Assembly (NCBI GenBank): GCA_002702705.1
Contig: PABH01000053.1
Coordinates: forward strand, 186,001-250,000
DNA from: Anaerolineaceae bacterium
GTDB taxonomy: Bacteria; Chloroflexota; Anaerolineae; Anaerolineales; Anaerolineaceae
DNA: 64,000 bases
Reading direction: 5' to 3'
A program made the translations under genes and the position numbers. The notes under the pieces were generated by a model. It was given only the letters and a program-made list of their open reading frames with translations. It did not search any database and was not told the origin of the DNA. Positions 58,747 to 64,000 of this stretch are shown one piece after another. The stretch's first letter is position 1. The number at the start of each line of letters is the position of its first letter.

Positions 58747-59766
58747 ATGCGTAAAGAGGTTGTTTTAATTACCGGGGCAAATGGTGAAATTGGACATGAT
58801 TTAATAACGCATCTAACAGAAAAAGAAAATACAAATATCCTTGCTTTAGATGTGATGCCTCTGGATGAGGAATTACGCCCTAAATGTGAACGATTTATCC
58901 AGGGAGATATTTTGGACAATATGCTGCTTGGTAGACTTGTGGCAGAATATGAAATACGCGCCATCTACCACCTAGCTTCAATATTAAGCACTAAAGCAGA
59001 ATTTAATCCAGAAACAGCCCACAAAGTAAATGTTGAAGGAACCTTAAATTTGCTTCGTTTGGCAGTTGAACAAGCGGGCTGGCAAGGACGTCCGGTGAAA
59101 TTTCTTTATCCAAGTTCCATTGCAGCTTATGGATTACCGTCGATAGAAGCGAAAGCAAAGGCTGGTAAGATCACTGAAGAAGAATGGTGTCGACCAATCA
59201 CGATGTACGGATGTAATAAACTTTATTGTGAACACCTTGGTCGTTATTACACCACCAATTACAGACAATTAGCTGCAGATCAATCTCCTTCAGGTATTGA
59301 TTTCCGCAGCATTCGTTTCCCTGGATTAATTAGCGCAGTAACTACTCCAACCGGCGGAACAAGCGATTACGGGCCGGAAATGATCCATCACGCCGCCGCA
59401 GGAAAACCATACAATTGTTTTGTCAGACCGGATACTAGATTACCTTTTATGGCAATGCCGGATGCAGTCAAAGCGCTTTTAGACCTTGAAAAAGCACCAA
59501 AAGAAAACCTCACAAAACTGGTGTACAACGTCACAAGTTTCAACCCGACTGCCCAGGAATTTTATGATATCGTGATGAAAGCCTTTCCAAAAGCTGTCAT
59601 AAATTTTGTACCAGATGATGCCCGTCAAGGAATCGTTGATTCCTGGCCAGGCGATGTAGATGACAGCGCAGCTGCGCGTGATTGGGGTTGGAAGCCTGAT
59701 TATAATCAGGCACGAGCTTTTGAGGAATATTTATTACCTGCAGTAGCAGCAAGATATCAGTCTTAA
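58747..59766 (+). CDS. NAD-dependent epimerase/dehydratase, SDR-type L-threonine 3-dehydrogenase-like
   Basis: A 339-residue extended SDR. It has the NAD loop VVLITGANGEIGHDLI, the AIYHLASILS strand, the active-site Tyr/Lys in MYGCNKLYCEHLG, and the blocks SIRFPGLISAVTTPTGGTSD, DTRLPFMAMPDAVKALLDL and YNVTSFNPTAQEFYDIV. The last three strongly resemble the SDR form of threonine dehydrogenase, which makes 2-amino-3-ketobutyrate on the way to glycine. A nucleotide-sugar epimerase is the main alternative. ATG 58747 follows AGGAGT. It is a single-gene unit with terminators on both sides. A link with the glycine cleavage operon is metabolic inference. Confidence 0.8.
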   Translation: MRKEVVLITGANGEIGHDLITHLTEKENTNILALDVMPLDEELRPKCERFIQGDILDNMLLGRLVAEYEIRAIYHLASILSTKAEFNPETAHKVNVEGTLNLLRLAVEQAGWQGRPVKFLYPSSIAAYGLPSIEAKAKAGKITEEEWCRPITMYGCNKLYCEHLGRYYTTNYRQLAADQSPSGIDFRSIRFPGLISAVTTPTGGTSDYGPEMIHHAAAGKPYNCFVRPDTRLPFMAMPDAVKALLDLEKAPKENLTKLVYNVTSFNPTAQEFYDIVMKAFPKAVINFVPDDARQGIVDSWPGDVDDSAAARDWGWKPDYNQARAFEEYLLPAVAARYQS

Positions 59767-59775
59767 ATAATCTCT

Positions 59776-59806
59776 GGAGTAAGTGGAAATCACTTACTCC
59801 TTTTTT
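59776..59806 (+). terminator. Terminator after the SDR gene
   Basis: A perfect 10-bp stem (GGAGTAAGTG with CACTTACTCC) around GAAAT, then TTTTTT. Confidence 0.92.
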
Positions 59807-59876
59807 ATTTTTATAAAAATCTTATACTTCTAAATTATGATTACCTTATACACAACTATTAATAAGGGAGGTTGCT

Positions 59877-61757
59877 ATGGCAAAAAATAGCACATCTGAA
59901 CAACTTCAATTTAAAGCTGAAACCAAACAGTTATTAAACATCTTGATCCATTCTCTTTATACTGAAAGAGAAATATTTTTACGCGAAATCATATCCAATG
60001 CTTCGGATGCAATTGCAAGATTAAACTTTGAATTATTAACAAATAAAGAAGTCGTTGATGCTGGAACAGACCCAAAAATCACAATCACGACTGATAAAGA
60101 AAATCATATCCTAACCATTTCTGATACCGGTATTGGTATGAACAAAGAAGAACTGGTGAGTAATTTAGGCACAATCGCTCATTCCGGTGCAAAAGCCTTT
60201 TTAGAAGCCGCTGCGGCTTCTGGTGAAAATAATATTACCAATGTGATCGGTCAATTTGGAGTCGGTTTTTATTCGGCTTTCATGGTTGCAGATAAAATAG
60301 AAGTAAAGTCTCGATCGTATCGACCAGAAGATCAGGCGGTTGTGTGGACATCAGATGGTGGCGAAACATACGAAATCAGCCAAGGAAATAAGGAAAATCG
60401 AGGTACAGATATTGTTATTTACTTGAAAGAGGATGCCTACGAATTCGCTGAAGAATATCGTATCCGTCAAATAATAAAACGTCATTCAGATTATATTCCT
60501 TTCCCTATCATGTTAAATGACGAAGAAGAACAACTTAATCGTCAAACTGCGATCTGGCGCCAACAACCCCACCAGGTAAAACAAGAAGAATATGCTGACT
60601 TTTATAAACAATTCACCTATGATTTTAATGATCCGATTAGTCAATTACATTTATCAATTGACGCACCAATTCAGCTATACGCATTACTTTTCCTTCCTAA
60701 CTCCCCTGAACATGCAATTTATTCAGACCGAAAAGACTTTGGATTAAAACTATACGCACGTAAAGTCTTGATCCAAGAATATACCCGCGACCTTCTACCG
60801 GACTTTTTCCGCTTTATTCAAGGTGTCGTTGATTCAGAAGATATTCCATTAAATGTATCGCGTGAATCTTTCCAATCTACAAAAGCCATCTCTCAAATAA
60901 AGAAAATTCTTACCTCAAAAGTAATTGATCATATCCAAAAATTGTCGGAAAACGAACCCGAAAAATTTAAAAAATTCTGGGAAACCTTTGGCTTTTTTAT
61001 TAAAGAAGGCCTTGCAACAGATATGGAATATTTTGATCAGTTGGTTCCCTTGTTACGATTCAAAACCATTAATAATCCGGATCAATGGAATTCACTCGAA
61101 AACTATACAGAAAAAATGGTAACGGATCAAAAGAAAATTTATTATATCGTTGGTGAGGATTACAAGACCCTTATAAATTCCCCACATTTGGAAGCCCTTA
61201 AAAAACGAAATATTGACGTTATTGTCTTCCATGAACCAGTAGATCCATTTATGATTATGCGGTTAACAAAATTTAAAGATTTTGATTTTATAAATGTAAC
61301 CAGCAAGGATCTGGATTTACCGGAAGATAGCAATAAAGAAAGTGAAAACAAGGAAGAAGAGGACAAGGCCCCGGAAAATATTAATGAGGTCTTAACTTTT
61401 TTCAAAACAACACTCGGAGACCGAATAAAAGAAGTTCGAACAACAGACCAGCTTGTGGAATCACCGGCTCGATTAGTTGATTCTGATGACAGCCCAAGTA
61501 AAGAATTACAAATGGCATACCAATATTTGCAAAAAGAAATGGAAGCACCTAAAAAGGTTTTGGAAATCAACCCGCGCCATCCCATAATTAAGCAATTAAG
61601 TCACTTACAAGGCCTCAATCCTGTTCGAGAACTAGTAATTGAACAAATTTATGAAAATACATTGTTGGTTGAAGGGATGCACGTAAATGCATCTGAAATG
61701 GTAAGCCGCATTAATAAGCTGTTGGTGGCGGCTATGAAAACAAACGGGGCAGAATGA
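59877..61757 (+). CDS. htpG: Chaperone HtpG (Hsp90 family)
   Basis: Bacterial Hsp90. The 626 residues have the GHKL ATP site (LREIISNASDAIARLNFELL, ISDTGIGMNKEELVSNLGTI, GQFGVGFYSAFMVADKIEV), the middle domain with the catalytic arginine segment PLNVSRESFQ, and the C-terminal dimerisation domain. Length is typical. GGGAGG precedes the ATG. No CIRCE element is seen upstream. The stop overlaps the next gene's start in an ATGA, an unusual coupling of Hsp90 to a dehydrogenase. Confidence 0.97.
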   Translation: MAKNSTSEQLQFKAETKQLLNILIHSLYTEREIFLREIISNASDAIARLNFELLTNKEVVDAGTDPKITITTDKENHILTISDTGIGMNKEELVSNLGTIAHSGAKAFLEAAAASGENNITNVIGQFGVGFYSAFMVADKIEVKSRSYRPEDQAVVWTSDGGETYEISQGNKENRGTDIVIYLKEDAYEFAEEYRIRQIIKRHSDYIPFPIMLNDEEEQLNRQTAIWRQQPHQVKQEEYADFYKQFTYDFNDPISQLHLSIDAPIQLYALLFLPNSPEHAIYSDRKDFGLKLYARKVLIQEYTRDLLPDFFRFIQGVVDSEDIPLNVSRESFQSTKAISQIKKILTSKVIDHIQKLSENEPEKFKKFWETFGFFIKEGLATDMEYFDQLVPLLRFKTINNPDQWNSLENYTEKMVTDQKKIYYIVGEDYKTLINSPHLEALKKRNIDVIVFHEPVDPFMIMRLTKFKDFDFINVTSKDLDLPEDSNKESENKEEEDKAPENINEVLTFFKTTLGDRIKEVRTTDQLVESPARLVDSDDSPSKELQMAYQYLQKEMEAPKKVLEINPRHPIIKQLSHLQGLNPVRELVIEQIYENTLLVEGMHVNASEMVSRINKLLVAAMKTNGAE

Positions 61758-62731
61758 CAAATTACAGAACCTTAATCACCCGCGATATTGGCGAAAAAGC
61801 AATCGCAAGTATTCAGAAAATTTCCGAGGTCGATGTTTGGTTGGAATCCACACCACCATCAGCAGAACAAATTAAACAATCATTGAAAGATGTCGATGCA
61901 CTAGTTTGTATGTTAACTGATCCGATCTCACGTGAAATTATTGAGAGCGCTCCAAAACTGAAAGTAATCAGTCAGATGGCCGTTGGAACCGATAACATTG
62001 ATGTGGCGTTTGCAACCCAAAAGAAAATCCCCGTGGGACATACCCCGGATGTTTTATCGAACACAACAGCCGATTTTGCATTTGCATTACTTTTAGCCGT
62101 TGCACGGCGAGTCGTGGAATCACATAATGCAGTCCATCAAGGAAATTGGCAGCCATGGGGGCCCTACGTTTGGTCAGGACATGATGTAACCGGGAGTACG
62201 ATCGGCATCATCGGCATGGGAAGAATAGGCCAGGCTATGGCCAGACGCGCTGCAGGCTTTGATATGAAAATTCTATATCACTCAAGAACTAGAAAACCGG
62301 AAATCGAAAACAAACTTGATGCAGAATTTTTATCGTTAGATGCTTTGTTGGAACGCTCAGACTTTATTTCATTGCACACTTTTTTATCTGAGGATACTCA
62401 CCACCTGATTAACAAAAAAAGTTTTCAATTAATGAAAGAGAATGCCATCCTTATTAATACTGCCCGCGGAGCAGTAGTTGATCAAAAAGCCTTAATTGAT
62501 GCTCTACAAAGCGGAAAAATTGCTGGTGCAGGATTAGATGTCTCTGACCCGGAGCCCATCCATCCAACAGACCCGTTACTTAATTTACCAAATGTAGTCA
62601 TCACACCACACATAGGCAGTGCAAGTATTCAAACAAGAAAACGCATGGCAATGATGATGGCAGAAAACGTGACAGCAGCATTATCTGGCAAAGAAATTCC
62701 TTATTGTGCCAATCCGCAAGTTTATTCATGA
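61754..62731 (+). CDS. D-2-hydroxyacid dehydrogenase (glyoxylate/hydroxypyruvate reductase type)
   Basis: A 325-residue NAD(P)-dependent enzyme. It contains KVISQMAVGTDNIDVAFA, HTPDVLSNTTADFAFALLLA, the nucleotide loop IGIIGMGRIGQAMARRA, the catalytic Arg in LINTARGAVVDQKAL, Glu in GLDVSDPEPI, and His in VVITPHIGSAS. The pattern is nearest to glyoxylate/hydroxypyruvate reductases; lactate or phosphoglycerate dehydrogenase is less likely given its length. After the nucleotide loop comes ILYHSRTRK, and Ser-Arg after the strand suggests NADP preference. It is translated through overlap with htpG. A strong terminator follows. Confidence 0.9.
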   Translation: MTNYRTLITRDIGEKAIASIQKISEVDVWLESTPPSAEQIKQSLKDVDALVCMLTDPISREIIESAPKLKVISQMAVGTDNIDVAFATQKKIPVGHTPDVLSNTTADFAFALLLAVARRVVESHNAVHQGNWQPWGPYVWSGHDVTGSTIGIIGMGRIGQAMARRAAGFDMKILYHSRTRKPEIENKLDAEFLSLDALLERSDFISLHTFLSEDTHHLINKKSFQLMKENAILINTARGAVVDQKALIDALQSGKIAGAGLDVSDPEPIHPTDPLLNLPNVVITPHIGSASIQTRKRMAMMMAENVTAALSGKEIPYCANPQVYS

Positions 62732-62735
62732 TCAA

Positions 62736-62777
62736 AAAACCTGGAAGCCTGATCTAAGTTCAGCTTCCAGGTTTTTT
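62736..62777 (+). terminator. Terminator of the htpG operon
   Basis: A perfect 13-bp stem (AAAACCTGGAAGC with GCTTCCAGGTTTT) around a 14-base loop that can extend the stem further, then T residues. Confidence 0.9.
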
Positions 62778-63115
62778 CAATAAAAGTAAGGATATTAATC
62801 ATTACGATTAGGTACTTTTGTTTTGACAAAAAACCTTACAATAAATCATGACATGACATTCCTGTTTTAAGGTAAAATTACTGTATTATTGTCTGCTCGA
62901 ATTAAGGTATCGGATGTCTTATATATTGATCTATTGTGATGTGAAGAATATTCTGCACCAAAAGAATTCCTCCCAGGGTGAAATGTACCGGGAGGTATTT
63001 TATTAGATTCAAGATAAGATATTCCATTACAAAAATCTTGAAACCGGATTGTAACTTTGTCAGTTAACATAATACTTGGTTAGGAATATTTATAAATTTA
63101 TTAGGAGGATCAAAC
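62778..63115. other. Gene-poor stretch with one inverted repeat
   Basis: No convincing gene. A 67-codon minus-strand frame (62867-63070) has no ribosome site and no recognisable sequence. An inverted repeat CCTCCC (62969-62974)/GGGAGG (62990-62995) lies in the middle, with an inner AGGGT/ACC partial match and TATTTTATT after it on the plus strand. The last 20 bases hold AGGAGG, the ribosome site of the next gene. Confidence 0.6.
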
Positions 63116-64000
63116 GTGGAAAGTGTAGTCTTAGATGGCCTTCTTCGGCCAAAATCAATTGCTGTTATTGGTGCTTCAACAGACCCATCAAAAATCGGGT
63201 ACACGGTCGTAGATAATATTATTAAAAGTGGTTTTGAAGGACCAATTTACCCAATAAATCCCAGTGCTGATGAAATTTTAGGTTTAAAAGTTTACAGCTC
63301 AATTGGCGATTGCCCAGGTGAAGTTGATGCAGCAGTTATTACTGTCCCAGCTAAATTTGTTTTATCGGTAATTGAAGAAGCTGGAAAAAAAGGTGTGAAA
63401 GGTTTAATTATTATCACTTCTGGTTTTGGTGAAGTAGGTAATAAAGAATTAGAAGCTGAAGTTGTAGCCAAAGCCCATGAATATGGAATGCGTATTTTGG
63501 GGCCCAATATTGTTGGCACACTCTCAAATGCCGAAAAATTAAATGCATCCTTTGCTCCGGTGCTGCCACTTCCTGGAAAAGGCGCTCTTGTTTCGCAAAG
63601 TGGAGCACTATTGATCGCTATGGATATGGCTACTTTCACACGTAAGGTTGGTTTCGAAAAACTAATCTCGATTGGCAATATGTCAGATGTGGATTTTGCT
63701 GATCTAGTTGAGTGGCTTGACAACGACGATAACACATCTTGTATCTCTTTATATATTGAAGGGTTTAAAGATGGTAGAAAATTCTTAAATGCCGCTAAAA
63801 AAGCTAAAAAACCAGTTATCGCATTAAAATCTGGTGTATCCGCTCATGGAGCTGCAGCTGCAGCATCTCATACCGGATCTCTCGCAGGCGCAGCCAAAGT
63901 ATACGGTGCTGCTTTCCAACAAGCAGGTGTTGTACAAGCTACGGATCTAGGCAATTTATTTGATCTTTCTTTAGCTCTCTCCCTTCAACCTGCCATGAAA
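63116..64000 (+). CDS. ADP-forming acyl-CoA synthetase, CoA-binding part (3' end outside window)
   Basis: Converts acetyl-CoA or another acyl-CoA plus ADP and phosphate to the acid and ATP, a key energy step in fermenters. The visible 295 residues start at GTG 63116, seven bases after AGGAGG. They show the CoA-binding Rossmann fold (LLRPKSIAVIGASTDPSKIG, PIYPINPSADEILGLKVY, AAVITVPAKFV) and the succinyl-CoA-synthetase-like domain (IITSGFGEVGN, ILGPNIVGTLS, KGALVSQSGALLIAMD). The segment SHTGSLAGAAKVYGAAFQQA holds the histidine phosphorylated in catalysis. The frame is open to the last base, so I cannot tell whether the ATP-grasp subunit is fused or separate. Confidence 0.9.
   Translation, partial: MESVVLDGLLRPKSIAVIGASTDPSKIGYTVVDNIIKSGFEGPIYPINPSADEILGLKVYSSIGDCPGEVDAAVITVPAKFVLSVIEEAGKKGVKGLIIITSGFGEVGNKELEAEVVAKAHEYGMRILGPNIVGTLSNAEKLNASFAPVLPLPGKGALVSQSGALLIAMDMATFTRKVGFEKLISIGNMSDVDFADLVEWLDNDDNTSCISLYIEGFKDGRKFLNAAKKAKKPVIALKSGVSAHGAAAAASHTGSLAGAAKVYGAAFQQAGVVQATDLGNLFDLSLALSLQPAMK

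Noticed and set aside
59163-59173. TGGTAAGATCA, resembling the FadR-type operator core
   Set aside because: It lies inside the SDR coding sequence, lacks the palindromic second half, and has a mismatch in the core.
59806-59876. Search for a CIRCE element before htpG
   Set aside because: No TTAGCACTC/GAGTGCTAA repeat is present; heat-shock control, if any, is of another kind.
62867-63070. 67-codon minus-strand reading frame
   Set aside because: No ribosome-binding site, no recognisable motif, and it lies in a gap between a terminator and the next gene's leader. Not supported as a gene.

Overview
The window looks like chromosome from an AT-rich member of the Chloroflexota, most likely class Anaerolineae. 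This is an inference from content, not a database match. The clues are lipoproteins with Pro/Thr-rich linkers and NBR1-type Ig domains, very large TPR proteins, an acidic TPR protein full of P-[DE]-W-[LIM] motifs, a split GcvPA/GcvPB glycine decarboxylase, and several soluble GAF/PAS histidine kinases. Gene order is dense, many neighbours overlap by 1-17 bases, and nearly every transcription unit ends in a strong intrinsic terminator. I see no insertion sequence, prophage, CRISPR array or rRNA.

Layout. 1-5.0 kb: 3' end of rpoD, a 1255-aa acidic TPR/PDWL-repeat protein, ndk, tRNA-Asp. 5.2-12.2 kb: PadR regulator, pyrophosphatase facing a PPK2 polyphosphate kinase, an alkyl-DHAP-synthase-like FAD oxidase, a rhodanese lipoprotein, a DMT permease and hypotheticals. 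12.2-24.7 kb: NBR1-Ig lipoprotein, dihydrouridine synthase, AhpD-like protein, a cluster of zinc-ribbon membrane proteins, a GAF histidine kinase, glycosyltransferase, SpoIIE-type phosphatase, methyltransferase. 24.9-30.8 kb: a FadR-like GntR regulator with an FGGY kinase, then the glycine cleavage operon gcvH-gcvPA-gcvPB behind a single-aptamer glycine riboswitch. 30.9-36.5 kb: an orphan Flp pilin, a metallophosphoesterase, leucyl aminopeptidase, alaS. 36.5-49.4 kb: a sigma-54 island on the minus strand. 49.5-64 kb: trmFO, a glutaminyl-cyclase-like lipoprotein, histidine kinase, aminotransferase, hflX, rpmF, secD-secF, a threonine-dehydrogenase-like SDR, htpG, a 2-hydroxyacid dehydrogenase, and the start of an ADP-forming acyl-CoA synthetase.

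The most striking region is the sigma-54 island. rpoN, an NtrB-like kinase and an NtrC-like activator lacking its DNA-binding domain form one operon. Directly downstream lie a small membrane protein, a 1790-aa TPR protein and an 842-aa TPR protein with a gingipain/caspase-like (clan CD) protease domain. I find a near-consensus -24/-12 promoter in front of rpoN and a second, closely matching one in front of the membrane-protein/TPR/protease operon. The island therefore reads as a self-contained signalling module that switches on its own sigma factor and a TPR-protease effector set. The RpoN here also carries a four-cysteine zinc-ribbon insert.

A second regulatory link is visible by sequence. 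The FadR-like regulator's promoter and the promoter of the FAD oxidase 15.6 kb away share the 17-base element GGTAAGACCNCTNACCA, in each case overlapping the predicted transcription start. This suggests that the regulator, the FGGY kinase and the alkyl-DHAP-synthase-like oxidase form one regulon.
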